Origin: Exophiala sp. HKRS030
Taxonomy: Eukaryota > Ascomycota > Eurotiomycetes > Chaetothyriales > Herpotrichiellaceae
DNA length: 64,000 nt
Reading direction: 5' to 3'
Assembly (NCBI GenBank): GCA_023897205.1
Contig: JAHWDD010000005.1
Span: forward strand, 2,418,001 to 2,482,000
The notes under the pieces were generated by a model. The model saw only the letters and a program-made list of their open reading frames with translations. It had not been told where the DNA came from and ran no database searches. Shown one piece after another: positions 30,983-42,485 of the stretch (positions within the stretch are counted from its first letter, which is position 1; the number at the start of each line of letters is the position of its first letter). The position numbers and the translations under genes were made by a program.

Positions 30983-33275
30983 CGGACGTCTTTGTCCGAG
31001 GCATACATGATGTCTCGAAGTTTGCTGCACTGGCTCCCAGAACGACCCGAGTGACACAAAGGCTCCCAGCCTCTTCCAACCGAAGCTTCAGATACCACAC
31101 CCCGAGACGAATAGCACTATTCCAGAGTCCTTCAAACAGCTATGGCACCCATGCTTCCGGAGAACTCTGTAGGAGAGATATTCTATCGGCCGAAGGAGGA
31201 CGCTCACTCGTCGCACCGACAGCGTCCCACGCAAACTTCAGCGCAACAAGGTGTCCTTTCCAAGTACAGACATCAGCGCTAGGCCTACATTTAACCAGAA
31301 GGAACGCTGAATCCTGGCCACGAACTCGTCTGACCCGGGTGCTCCGAAGAGCCTTTCACCAGAGCCAACGGCGCACGGAAAGGTCGAATTTGAAAAGAGA
31401 AGGAGTGGAACAAGAAGCAACGAACAAAGCCTCGAAACCCAAAGGACTACAGGAACAGAATGCAGCCAAGGTTGAGGCAGGACCGGAACAGTCCCATCAC
31501 GAGCATTTTTACGACAGAATACACATGCCGCAGTTTCATCGTCCGACAAAGGAAGAGCTCCTGGCGGCCGCCACTGGATTCTGGTCGCGACTCAAGGTTC
31601 GCTTCAAGTGGTTGACCATTAAGAGCACTCGACCATTCAATGTCGATGAAATTGTTGGTTTTATCTCGTGGATCGCGCTGGGTCATGTCATCTGGATTGT
31701 CGTAGGAACCACGACCTTTGTATCACTGGCCATACTTGCCATCAATACGGTCTTCGCTCAGGAAACGTTGGCTGGCTGGATCGGCAATTATTTGACCAAG
31801 TCATCGGGTCTTCAAGTGGTGTTCGAATCGGCCATCGTTCCAAAGTGGAGTGATGGAGTCATCACATTCAAGAACGTATTCGTCTCAAGGAGGCCCGGCC
31901 AAAGCAAGTCTCGCGTCATAAAGGGTTCGCCCGAGGCAGCTGCGCAAGCCTCTTCAGCAGAAGACCCTGTGCCGCCAGAGGAGCAGAATTATACACAATT
32001 CGACATAACTATTGGCGAAGTCAACGTCACACTCTCGTTCAGCAAGTGGTGGAACTCCAAAGGGCCTCTACAAAACGTCGAGATCAAACACATCCGAGGC
32101 GTGGTCGACCGAACCCACGTCTTTTGGACCGACGAACCGATCGACCCCAAATCATACCGTCACGAACATGTCCCGGGCGACTTTGAGATTGAGTCTTTCA
32201 AGATCGAAGACCTCCTCGTCACCGTCCTACAGCCAGAAGGCTTCCGCCCATTCCCCATCAGCATCTACAACGCAGATCTCCCCCGCCTACGTAAGCAGTG
32301 GCTCTTTTACGATTTCCTCGGTGCGAACAGCATGACAGGCGAATTCGACCGATCCCTCTTCACCATCCATCCTCGCCAGACACACTCGTACACTGGCGCC
32401 ACGTTACAGCATTCGGACGATCCGTCCAACGAGCCGTGGAGAAAGCAATCCCGAATCCGTATCGACGCAATGAACATTGATCACCTCAATCGTGGCGCCG
32501 TCGGCCCCCTGTCGTGGATCCACGAAGGCAACGTCGACATCGTCGCGGACGTGATGATCCCCAACGACTGTGAAGAATCCGTCATGAAGGTCATGACGGA
32601 CTTTTACGAGCGGATGGAAGACGCGCTCACCTCACGCAAGCGCTTCGACCCCGTCCCTGCTCGCGACGATACGACCGCCGTATCATCATCATCATCATCA
32701 TTATACGGGGACGACGGCGGCGCCCTGCCCACGACGTCCACCGGGCTCAAGGCGGCTGCTGCTGCCGCCGCCGTTAGGGAAGAAGACAAGCGCTTCCTCG
32801 TGATGGATCTGCGCATCCACCTCAACGACGTCCGCGCCGTCGTGCCCCTCTTCACCCGGGACCTGTCGTACATCAACAACGCCCTCATCCGCCCCATCGT
32901 GGCCTACATCAACTCCCGCCGGACCTTCATCCCCATCAACTGCCGTGTCGTGAAGCGTCTGTCCGACTTTGACGGCAGCTGGACCGTCTTCGACTCGGGC
33001 CTCATGGACGACCTGTCGGCCGAGGTCTACGACGCCTTCGCGAGGGACGTCACAGACGAACAGGCACGCCTGAGACGCTTCAAAAAGGTCGGCCTGTGGA
33101 GTTTGCAATTGGCGGTCCAGGCCATTTTCTTGGTACGTTGTTTTTTTTTGTTCCCTTCGGTCCCAATATTGCCTCTTTTTTCTTTTTCCTTTTTTTTCCC
33201 TCAAAAAAAGAGAGTACACATTTACTAACGTCAACCTGCTTTTATTTATAGGGCATGGCGGGAAACATTGCCTAA
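30979..33275 (+). CDS. MDM31: Mitochondrial inner membrane protein Mdm31
   Basis: Two exons: 30979-33132 and 33252-33275, giving 725 aa; the 119-bp intron is T-rich and precedes a seven-residue terminal exon (GMAGNIA). The N-terminal 45 residues are basic and hydroxylated without acidic bias, as expected of a mitochondrial presequence. A transmembrane pair lies near residues 222-262 (ISWIALGHVIWIVVGTTTF), followed by the conserved GLQVVFESAIVPKWSDGVI and the VFVSRRPG segment that define the Mdm31/Mdm32 family, which support mitochondrial shape and mtDNA nucleoid maintenance (family knowledge). Poly-Ser (TCA repeats near 32683) and poly-Ala (near 32750) runs lie in a variable loop. A second membrane segment ends the protein. 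An ATG at 30847 in frame is possible but would add non-presequence residues and is out-competed by the family start. Confidence 0.9.
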
Positions 33276-33648
33276 GAATCCTGGTGGCTATGACAATGAT
33301 TTTTACGGGGAGTACTAATGAAACGACAGCACACACAGACTCTTCTCTCCGTTTTTAATGAACATGGAACCGTCCATCCACATGAGTTGGGATCACGCAA
33401 TGTACAAAAAAAAGTCTGGTTTGGTTATCGAGTCGTCTTGTTTGGATTCAGGCCTCTGAGCCCGGGGGAACATGAAGCGAGTTATGAGATGCGATGAGCG
33501 TTCTGGCGTCCCAAATGTGTACAAAGATGTTTCATAATCAGTCTAGGCCAACGGAGTCTGTCGGGTCTCAATGAATATGCCTCAACTTTTGATGTTTATT
33601 ATGCCACATGAATTCATGATTCCTTTCGAGTCGAGTGAATTCCTGTCC
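33276..33648. other. convergent 3' flank of MDM31 and the BTB gene
   Basis: 373 bp between two converging stop codons; probably just the two 3' UTRs. Nothing else seen. Confidence 0.5.
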
Positions 33649-35106
33649 TCAAGCCGATGAAGAGTTGCGTGATTGAGACCCTCTTAGCCGTCGTCGAGAA
33701 GAACTTCCTAGTATACCCATATGTCTTTTGGTTGAGACGCGGTTCGCGAGGGGCTCTTGTCGCTCGTGTCTTCTTCTCGACCATTTGGAGAACCTCGACC
33801 TCGTTGGGCCGGCCGTGTTTCGAGATTGGTCGACTTCGAGTGCATCGCATAATTCTCTAATTTCACTTCGACATCTTTGGGTTTCAATTTTCCATTCCTC
33901 GACTTCAGCTCGCCATTTGCTGACTACTTTTGGCCAATGCTTCACCCCAGCTTGTAGCTTGACGACTTCGTATTGCAAGTCCCCGACCTCGGCTTGCAAC
34001 TCCACAGCCTTATTCCGCCATGTCGTAACTTCACCTTGCATTTTGACATGTCCCTTTGCGACCCGTTGTAGAACGGCCCATTGAAAGGATGGCTTGCTCT
34101 GCATGGTCGCCACGAACGCGGTATCGTCAGCGTGCTGCAATACATATTCGCTGCTTCTGCCCACCAGGACAGACCATAGATCAGCGTCGTCTTCGGGATT
34201 GATACTGAGCCCTCCCGCGCTGTCTATTCGACCTGACCGCCCAGAGGCAACAACCATTGCTAGTACATCCGTCCTGTCGGGCTGGATAGCAGTGTCGCTG
34301 GGTGTAGGCGAGCTTGGACTTCCATCTGGGCAGTCGACAAGCCCAGAGGCATCGGAGGCCTGACGTTGAGGCGCCTTTGTGGTCAGCGCACATCGTGATC
34401 TCACTGGTATGACGCCGGCAGAAGATATCGACAGGCCGAGTAGATGCTTCAAGGTCGGTACAAGGGCATGCGGAAGTCGGCTCAAATGATCTTTGATCAT
34501 GGACACAACATCATCTCTGAGTTCGCTGATCTCATATCTATCCGTGAGCCAGTACATCTGTGCGTGGAGGGAGTCAGGCTCTTCCGTACTATATTGACCA
34601 AGCATCGGGCTGCAGTCTCCTGAATTCGCATCTCGTCCTAGGGTCATGATGCTCTGGATTGTTGGGAGCATCAAGTCTTGGGAGGCCACAGCCTTGAGTT
34701 CGTAGTATTGGCGCGTGTAGAGCCACAGAACAAGATAGGCGATGATAACGGGGCTTTCGTCGCGTAAAGTGATTGAAGCAGCCTGAAGTAGGGACTTTAA
34801 TCATCAGAACAACAGAATTCAGGGTTCATCGTTGAGGCTAGCATACCTCGGGCGCACGAGGAAGTATTCTCTCGAAGAACTTAGATACGGAACGTAGTTC
34901 CTGGGCATGAATTTTCCAACTGTATTCTCCGACGATAATCGTCAAGCCAGGGTGTTCTGCTCTGTAAAGTTCGGAGACGAAGCTGAATAGAGGTCAGTAT
35001 GGCTTTAGTTGACGATGAGAGATGAGAGAGTTTGAAGAATACTGCACCCAGCCGCTCAAACCATGCATCTGCATCTCAACCAGGCGCGGATATTGCGTTT
35101 TGTCAT
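33649..35106 (-). CDS. BTB/POZ-domain protein with C-terminal coiled coil
   Basis: Exons 2 and 3 are secure: 34982-34847 and 34782-33649, with a consistent join (RILPRAPE to AASITLRDE). The BTB domain spans FVSELYRAEHPGLTIVVGE, then YSWKIHAQELRSVSKFFERIL and VIIAYLVLWLYTRQYY. The first exon is uncertain; I give 35106-35081 (ATG at 35104-35106) because it is the only short exon whose phase fits exon 2, for about 431 aa in total. The middle is Ser/Pro-rich, and residues corresponding to 33838-34005 form eight consecutive heptads whose core changes from Leu to Trp (see findings). The C-terminus is Arg/Ser-rich. Fungal BTB proteins of this type are poorly characterised; I do not assign a function, though BTB domains often dimerise or bind Cullin-3. 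Confidence 0.7.
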
Positions 35107-35924
35107 TAGACATTTCAAATCTAGAATACGTTCGGATTAGGAGAAGCGAGATAAAAGGGATTGAGAACAGCAGCGCGCAAATCACGTAGACTCGTTCGAA
35201 ATCCATAATTGGAGCCGTTGGAATTGACAGGGAGATAGAACAGTCAAGGACAAAGTCAAACGAGGCAAATGGTATCGGCCTGAAGGCAAAGGTGAATGCG
35301 GCTTGAGCAAGTGAAGCCACTGCTCTTGCCACTGATCGAATCGAACCAAGCATGACACGTAAATCATGATGGAAACTGACATGGCATTGGGAGCACCGAG
35401 AAAGGATGCGCCTGCTTACACTCGATCGCATCATAACATTGACAGAATTTGCAAGGTCAACAGCACATCGAGATCTCGATACCAACCTGGACCTTTTACG
35501 TGGTTGTCATTTCAGCAACCCAACATGGGTAGAGTGCTCAAGAAGCATTCGTTATATGTACGCACACCTCTAGTCTGCTAGTCCTTGATCTCAAAGAAAA
35601 ACAGGTCTGAAATAGGTATGTAACAAACCAGCAAGACTCCTTCAGCCAAACATCATCCGAGGATGAGTTTGTCGTGAAAGAGCAAGACAGGCTTTCCTCG
35701 ATCTTGCGCGGGAAATGCTCAAAGGCATTCGTGACTTGTGATCTCCGACTATGGCATGACTGAAGCCGGAGACGTATGTTCTGTTCGAGTCGCGCTGTTG
35801 GAAACAATGCAATGGAAGGGTAATAAGCTCGACAAGGGTATGAAAAAAATGGTAACAGGTATATATGGGGTATCTGTGCTGGAGTGGAAATTAATATACA
35901 GCCATTTTGTACAACACTCACGAA
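35107..35924. other. intergenic region between BTB gene and CYM1
   Basis: A gap of about 0.8 kb between two minus-strand genes, and therefore the BTB promoter plus CYM1 3' flank. Frames in it are short and unrecognisable. The exact upstream boundary depends on the uncertain BTB first exon. Confidence 0.4.
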
Positions 35925-38900
35925 CTATGCGGCCATCTGTAGGCTTTTCTCCTGCCATCGCTCTGGATCTTGTTCGAACCAGTCCTTCTTCTCCCCAAGA
36001 ATACAGGTAGATCTCAGTTCGGGAGAAAGCTCAACCAGGTACTTCTGGGCAACTCGTTGGACATCTTCCTTGGTAACATCGAGCAAGTTCTCCCGTGATT
36101 TCTGATCCATGTCTTCTGTTATGCCATACATGAATTCTTTACTGGCCGCGCTGCTGACGCTGCTGGGAGCATCAATACCTTGAAAGATGCTGAGTTTGCT
36201 TTCCTCCAGCTCTCGATTGCTCCAAACCTTGTCGCGAGCATACTCTCCAGCTCGTTTGAAGACTTGGAGAGAGTTCCGAGGATTAGGATCTCGGTACGAA
36301 GACATGGTGAAAAGACCGCTGATTGGACTTGCACTCGCCGAAGCACCATATGCACCGCCTTTCTCTCTCACTTCAGGATGCAAGAAATTGTGAACCAGGA
36401 GCTGACCGAGAATGGTCAGAGGTGCTTTGTCGGGTGAGGAGTAGGGTGCCGTTTGCAGGCAGCTGCCAGTATATGATACCTGAAAAGGTAGGTTGAAAAA
36501 AGCTCTCCTTGAAAGTGAAGATCCTGATACGACAGTGGACGAGCTAGAGTTTGCAATATTTGCCTGACCTTGTGGGAGCTCCGCCAGGAAGGCTTCAATC
36601 ACAGAGCGGTTGGCAGATACTGACTCAGGCTCGCATACCAGACGCATCGATAGATCAGGCGAGTTAAGAATGGCAAAAGATTGAATCCTTTGCAGTTTCT
36701 CGATGACTTCCTGAAGGCTTTTTGGATCCTTGCGTGCAGCACTCAACGTTCGAGCCGTAGCCTCTATTTGAGTTAATCCTGACAGTTGATCCTGGAGAGT
36801 GCCTCGACGAGTAAGAGCAGCGGCGGCACTTGTTATAGCAAAGTGGTGACCACTCTCTGCCACTGCATCCAAAGCGCCCGAGGTTTTTGATTCCAGAAGT
36901 TCCTGTACAGCAGCAACAACCTTGGGGTTCTTGAAATCAATCTCCAATAACAGTGTGCGAATCAGGTCAAACATAGCTGGGACATTTCTGTCTAGGGCAT
37001 GACCACTGACAATCAAACCTTCGTTGTATTTGTCTAAGCTCCAGGGTTCTGGGGCCGTGAAGGGAGAAATGGAGATGCCACCAGTCTTAAGTAGAATCTC
37101 AGCCTCAAGGTCCCCAACGGATTTGCTCTTGGTACCCAGTCGCATCAGGGACTCGGTGAACAGTGGCATCAACAATCTCAGATCTTCAGGAAGATTCTTC
37201 AGCACATGTTTTGCCTGGAAGTAGCTAATCCCATTTGTAGTTGTCTCACGCCAAAGACAGTTGACATCGCCAATCTTTGACTGGTAGCGTGGTTTCCTCT
37301 CCTTCTCCCGTGCGATATCACTCACACGGAGTGTAGGCAACGACTCGAGATTCTTGGATTGGGCGGACTCTTGTTCTTCGAGCAGCTGTAACTCTTGTTT
37401 ACCCAGCTCGGCAATGGCTGCCTCTGGCGAGGTTGCATTCTTTTTAAATTCTTCTAGGACAGATCTTCTCCGTTCCTCCTCTTGCGTTTCCAGAGCCTGT
37501 CCATAATTCTCAGATGGTGTCATTGTGAATTGCATGCATTTGTCGTTCATGAAATATTTCTGTACAAGGTTTTCAAGATACTTTTCATCTCGCAATCGTA
37601 GCTTGAAGGCATCAATGATTTCATTCCAAGCGAGGCCGTCCATCGGATTGACACCATTGAACCAACCAGCCAGAGTCTTCTCCAAAAGACCCATTCCAAA
37701 ATTGGCTGTTTTATGTTTGAGACTGAGCTCTAACTGGTGCATATAGCCTTCAATTTTATGAGGTAGGAATGCTTCATGTGCCTTATCTCTGAGTATACTC
37801 TGGATCGTGTCCTTCAAGCCAGCAGTATCCTCTGCCTTCATCCCATCGAGACCGATCGAGAAAGTGCCGACTTTGGTCGAACTATCGTACCCGGAGTTGG
37901 GACTGAAGTTGGTTCCCAGTCCCGACTCGATCAAACCCTGGTAGAGCGGCGAGCCATATCCATTCATCAAAAGCGACATCATGATACTAACGGAAAAAGT
38001 CTCGACGATATCGGAGGCCTGGCACCCAAGCCAGGTTATTGAAGACTTATACTGACGGTCTGTCGGTTGCATCGTATCAAGGGGCCCAGAGACTTCGAAG
38101 GTAAGAGGGCCACGGGAAAAATCAATTGGTAACTTGATTTCAGAATCTGGCGATGACTGCTCGAATTTCGATAGCGTCTCGTCGACTTGTTGAAGATGCT
38201 CGGCAAGACTAAGATTGCCATAAGAAAAGATCTTTGCATTGCTTGGATGGTAATGTTGTCGGGAGAAGTCAACAAGCTGTTCGTAAGTGAGGTTAGTCAT
38301 TACCTCTGGATCGCCACCAGAGTTGTGTAAAGATGGAAATAGATGTTCTCTAAATCTAATGTAGAACAAATAGCTCGCATCAGACATCTGACCCTTCATC
38401 TCGTTATATACGACACCCTTGAAGATGACGTTCTCCTCTGTAGCGGGTCCGCGAGGATCTTCTGGTCCAAGCCGCCATCCTTCTTGTAAGAAATCAGTCC
38501 GCTTGAGTAGTGGATGCAACGTGGCGTCGAGGTAGACTGAGGACAGATTCTGGTAGTCTGTCGCGTTTGTAGTCGCAAAAGGATAGGATGTGTAGTCGGA
38601 GGAGGTGAAAGCATTCATGAAATTGGACAGAGACCGGGGCATCATCTTGAAAAAAGGATCTCGAACTGGATATTTTTCGCTTCCACATAAGGTAACATGC
38701 TCCAGTATATGAGGCAAGCCTGTTCTATCCGTGGGGTTTGTCTTGAAATTGATGGCAAAAACATTGTTCTTGTCATCTCTAGCCACATGCAGATATTCTG
38801 CTTTTGTTTTGTCATGTTCTAATCGTAGTGCCGTCAAGTGTAATTCTGGAACATACTTGATCTCTTTCAAGGTGAATCCTTGTATGCTCTCTCCCGGTTT

Positions 38901-39035
38901 TGGGTATGCCGACAAATCTGTTACCGAAGCATATCCTTTTCTGCTGTGTGGTCCATTCCAACATATTCTGGTATTAGGTGCAGTTCGTCGGGCGCAGGTC
39001 TGGAGGCCATGGCGAATCGCACCATGCCTGAGCAT
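35925..39035 (-). CDS. CYM1: Mitochondrial presequence protease Cym1 (M16C)
   Basis: Intronless gene of 1,036 aa, consistent with the family. I chose the ATG at 39033-39035 because the upstream frame has no ATG and MLRHGAIRHGLQTCARR is a good matrix-targeting presequence, ending near RKGYAS, a likely cleavage point. The inverted zinc site HxxEH is His109-Ile-Leu-Glu112-His113 (LPHILEHVTLCGSEKYP). Downstream regions FFKMMPRSLSNFMNAFTSSDYT and YPFATTNATDYQNL match the PreP/Cym1 subfamily. It degrades free presequences and other short peptides in the matrix after import (family knowledge). Later segments such as KGGAYGASAS and the C-terminal YRDPNPRNSL are also typical. It is divergent from the taxilin gene by 670 bp. 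Confidence 0.96.
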   Translation of the reverse strand: MLRHGAIRHGLQTCARRTAPNTRICWNGPHSRKGYASVTDLSAYPKPGESIQGFTLKEIKYVPELHLTALRLEHDKTKAEYLHVARDDKNNVFAINFKTNPTDRTGLPHILEHVTLCGSEKYPVRDPFFKMMPRSLSNFMNAFTSSDYTSYPFATTNATDYQNLSSVYLDATLHPLLKRTDFLQEGWRLGPEDPRGPATEENVIFKGVVYNEMKGQMSDASYLFYIRFREHLFPSLHNSGGDPEVMTNLTYEQLVDFSRQHYHPSNAKIFSYGNLSLAEHLQQVDETLSKFEQSSPDSEIKLPIDFSRGPLTFEVSGPLDTMQPTDRQYKSSITWLGCQASDIVETFSVSIMMSLLMNGYGSPLYQGLIESGLGTNFSPNSGYDSSTKVGTFSIGLDGMKAEDTAGLKDTIQSILRDKAHEAFLPHKIEGYMHQLELSLKHKTANFGMGLLEKTLAGWFNGVNPMDGLAWNEIIDAFKLRLRDEKYLENLVQKYFMNDKCMQFTMTPSENYGQALETQEEERRRSVLEEFKKNATSPEAAIAELGKQELQLLEEQESAQSKNLESLPTLRVSDIAREKERKPRYQSKIGDVNCLWRETTTNGISYFQAKHVLKNLPEDLRLLMPLFTESLMRLGTKSKSVGDLEAEILLKTGGISISPFTAPEPWSLDKYNEGLIVSGHALDRNVPAMFDLIRTLLLEIDFKNPKVVAAVQELLESKTSGALDAVAESGHHFAITSAAAALTRRGTLQDQLSGLTQIEATARTLSAARKDPKSLQEVIEKLQRIQSFAILNSPDLSMRLVCEPESVSANRSVIEAFLAELPQGQANIANSSSSTVVSGSSLSRRAFFNLPFQVSYTGSCLQTAPYSSPDKAPLTILGQLLVHNFLHPEVREKGGAYGASASASPISGLFTMSSYRDPNPRNSLQVFKRAGEYARDKVWSNRELEESKLSIFQGIDAPSSVSSAASKEFMYGITEDMDQKSRENLLDVTKEDVQRVAQKYLVELSPELRSTCILGEKKDWFEQDPERWQEKSLQMAA

Positions 39036-39705
39036 GACAGTTCGTGCTGCTTTCGTACCGAGGACAAATTCCGGAAGGGAGTACGACCGTTGTCTCGTCG
39101 GCTGATTGAAGGTGAGTGAACGGGCAATTCTTCCTGTCAATAGGTGAAAATGGCAGATGGACCAAGGCAGATGTAGAGGTAATAGATTTTACTCATATAT
39201 GCCAACGTAGTCACGTGCAGTCCTCGAAGTTGCCTCACCAGGTCTTCGTTGTTCAATCAATTCAATAACTCGGTGTACCTCTTGTAGTGAACGATAACAA
39301 CATACAGTAATACTTGAACTCGGGTGGCATTATTGTTCGCAAAGCATTTCTCTTACCAGATTCCGTCTAAACCGCCCTGTTGCGCATTGTACGAATGGGC
39401 TTGGCCCTGAGCAAAGATCTGCGTTTCCTCTCCACCACTTCGATTCCCGGACGTTGATATTGACTCTCAACTCTGCTATCTTAGGCCCTTAGCATTTGCT
39501 TCAAGCATCCTAACTCCAAGCAGACATATTCCACCGCCCTAGCCGCGCAAAGACAGCAATTGAACGACTTCATCTGCCCCAACGGACTCTACCTGCGCTC
39601 TCAGATGTACGGGGAAAGTCCCTCATCTACACGTTACATTGATAGTTGTTGGCTCTGAAAGAGCCCCGGAGTTCGAAGAACAGGCGATCGTCAGAGATAT
39701 CTCAT
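39036..39705. promoter_or_regulatory. divergent CYM1/taxilin intergenic region
   Basis: A 670-bp gap between divergent starts, holding both promoters. The taxilin frame extends upstream without an ATG, so that part is probably leader. No specific element assigned. Confidence 0.45.
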
Positions 39706-41203
39706 ATGGCTACCATTGCTCAGAGCCCGATCTCCCAGACAACGACGGTAACAAATGGCGACATGCAGGATCTGCCCCCGCCAGCGGCTACGGGCAAGAA
39801 GGCCAAACCGAAGAAGGACAAACAATTGAGTGCGGAAGAGAATGCGAAATTGATCCAGGCACGATTATCACAGCTTGAACAAGAAAAGGCTGGAGAGAAG
39901 AGCCAACAAGCAGAAGTTGACCGAGAAGTCAAGAAGGCTCAACGAGATCTCAACGAGTTGATCAATAGCGTAGAAGGACATTCTGGACAGCTCGAGCTTG
40001 CGAAAAGAAAATATGAAGAGCTTTTGCGAGACATGGAGAAGATGAACCGAGAATACCAACGGACCAAAAAGCGCGCAGATCAACTTCAAAAAGACCAGGA
40101 GAAGTCAAAGTCTGAGCATAGCAAGACCGCAACAATGAAGGACAAACTAGAAAAGCTTTGCCGAGAATTGACGAAGGAAAACAAGAAACTCAAGGACGAG
40201 AACAAGAAACTTGAAGAGACAGACAAACGGGCCCGCGAAAATATCAATGACAGACTCGATCAGATGTTGTACGACGTTCAAGAAGTGATGAACTCTAAGC
40301 CGGGTACACATTCTGAGAATCTGCATCTTGAGTTGGACGAACTGTATGTTGCATGAGAATCATTCAAGAGACAAGGATACTGACTATACGTTTAACAGAT
40401 TCAGGACGCGGTGCAAAGTACTGGCAGATCAAGCAGAAATCCGAGAGCTGCATTTCAAAGCAATACTTCGACATAAAGACGCTGAAATCGCTCATCTACA
40501 AGCAAAGCACGAGGTCGAACGTCGAAGAGCCGATGCAGAAGCTGGACGGTGCCGGCAGCTCACTAATCAGGTTTCTACGTTTTCCCATACAGAAGCGGAG
40601 TTGCGCAGCCAGCTCAACATCTACGTCGAGAAATTCAAGCAGGTTAGTTTGCAGTCCCCCTCCCCCAAGCCCTCCTTTATTTTGTCGATACAAATGGCTG
40701 AAATCTTGCTCACAATGCAGCAGGTGGAAGACACGCTCAACAACAGCAATGAGCTGTTCATGACATTTAGGCGAGAGATGGAAGAAATGTCCAAGAAGAC
40801 GAAGCGACTCGAAAAGGAGAATGCCACGTTGACTAGGAAGCATGACCAGACGAATCGCAATATCCTTGAGATGGCCGAGGAGCGAACTAGAGACAAGGAG
40901 GATCTGGAACGGCTTAGAAAGCAGGAAACCCAGATGCGAAACATCATCAAGAGTATGCAAGAGCAAGGCCGCGGTCCGCCTGTGCAGCAAGAGCTTGTCG
41001 AGTCCAGTGAGTACGACGAGGAGGACGAGGAAGGGTATGGTGACGAAGACGAAGAAGACGACGATATTAGTTACGAAGACGAGGAAGAATCGGCCGCCGA
41101 AATCACGAAGCCTGTATTTGGACCGGTGCCTCCGCCAGAGATGGTGGCAAACAAAGCTAATGGCCAGAAAGCAGCCGCCTTGGTTAACGGCGCCCAACAT
41201 TAA
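39706..41203 (+). CDS. Taxilin family coiled-coil protein
   Basis: Three exons: 39706-40343, 40399-40642 and 40724-41203, giving 453 aa. Residues 45-360 are almost continuous heptad coiled coil. Diagnostic stretches are KLEKLCRELTKENKKLKDEN, LDELFRTRCK across intron 1, and the FKQVEDTLNNSNELFMTFRRE region across intron 2. They match alpha/beta-taxilin. Animal taxilins bind free syntaxins and take part in vesicle traffic and centrosome behaviour; the fungal role is not settled. The C-terminus is acidic (EDEEGYGDEDEEDD) and ends in NGAQH. The second intron has a tandem acceptor (GCAGCAG at 40717-40723), so an isoform with one extra Gln is possible. The start ATG was chosen because the earlier in-frame codon is TTG. 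Confidence 0.9.
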
Positions 41204-41375
41204 AGGTAGCCTGGCGCAGCTGCGTTGGTATTTTTGGTGGTGCATTACATATTCGCATCAGGGTCGTTCTTACTGTAAAGGATGCTTTGTTGCGCCCGCC
41301 CATAGCTTGAATGGCGATCAGTGTATCTGTATGAATCCAATTGTCCCTGACCAAGCACCCAAGCACCGAGTGTCC

Positions 41376-42485
41376 CTATAGTCTACTTCGCGGACCCCCG
41401 ATATATGAGCTTCCTAACCTCAGCATGTCTTCGGCCTGAGAGACCATTTCCTCGACGATCGCCCTGGCCGGCTTGACGTCCTTGATGATGGCCGCGACCT
41501 GCCCCATTAGGAACGGCATGTCAATCTCATTCTCTTGTTCCAGGTCGTACTGCATGGGTACGATGCCCTTTTCTGTCAAGTCCCGGATTCGCTCAGGCTG
41601 ATCTTCCCACTTCTTCACGTACTCGTTCATCCTACACCGCAGGGGCCGCCCACTCACGACCAGCGTGCGCAGGGTGTCTGTGAAATCGGCACTCACCACC
41701 GCCTCCTTGTGCAATCTGCTCGCGCCACTCTCTTCGGCCGCGACGAACCTCGTGCCGACCCAAACTCCGACGGCGCCTTGCATCAGACTGCTCGCCAGAC
41801 TGCGCCCGTCGTAGATTCCACCGGCGGCCACCACGAGCGCTGGCTCTCCCGTCAGGGGCGACTTGTATCTCTTCGCGACATCGCACACCGCGGGGATGAG
41901 GATGCTGTTGGCGATGTCGCCGGTGTGACCGCCGCCCTCGGTACCCTGCGCGCAGACGATGTCCACGCCCGCCTTGAGAGCCTTCTCGGCGTGCTTCGGC
42001 GCACCGACCATGTTCATAACCAGGATTCCGGCTTCGTGGAGGCGTTTGATCGTCCTGGCGGGCGGGACGCCGACCGCAGACACGAAGATCTTTGCGCCGT
42101 TACGGATGGTCACTTCGATCAGCTCGTCGAGTTGGCCGTGTGTGTAGTCGTGGTTCGTCTTGCGGGCATTACCACCTACCTGGGGAAGTGCCAGGTCCAC
42201 GCCGAATGGGAGCGAGGGATCGCTCAGGTTGGATTTCAGTTCGTCTATGATCTGTGCGAGTCAGTCGTCCGCCACTTGGTTGCAGGTGTACGGGAGCCAG
42301 TGTAATACCTCTTGTAGCTGCTTTGGTGTATACCCTAGTCCACCTATCGTGCCTATGCCACCGGCGTTGGACACTGCTGCGGCGAGCGGACCGCCTGAGG
42401 TACGAGCCATGCCAGCGAGCATGATTGGGTATTTGATACCCAGCAACTTTGTCAACGGGGTGGTGAGAGGCGGTGGGGACGACAT
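41376..42485 (-). CDS. Nitronate monooxygenase (2-nitropropane dioxygenase family)
   Basis: Two exons on the minus strand: 42485-42309 and 42251-41376, giving 350 aa. It opens MSSPPPLTTPLTKLLGIKYPI, followed by PIMLAGMA and the FMN-binding barrel. Characteristic segments are NAGGIGTIGGLGYTP, FVSAVGVPP, CAQGTEGGGHTGDI (with the conserved catalytic-type His), AAGGIYDGRSLASSLMQGA and GVWVGTRFVAAEESGA. This family oxidises alkyl nitronates with flavin and is thought to protect fungi from propionate-3-nitronate and nitroalkanes. The downstream in-frame stretch crosses a potential GTAGGT donor in QVGGN, but no splice there is needed. Upstream TTG codons are not starts; the ATG at 42483-42485 is. 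Also on the opposite strand is a long antisense shadow frame. Confidence 0.93.

Noticed and set aside
41535..42305. 256-codon plus-strand frame over the nitronate monooxygenase
   Set aside because: Antisense to conserved FMN-binding residues; a shadow.
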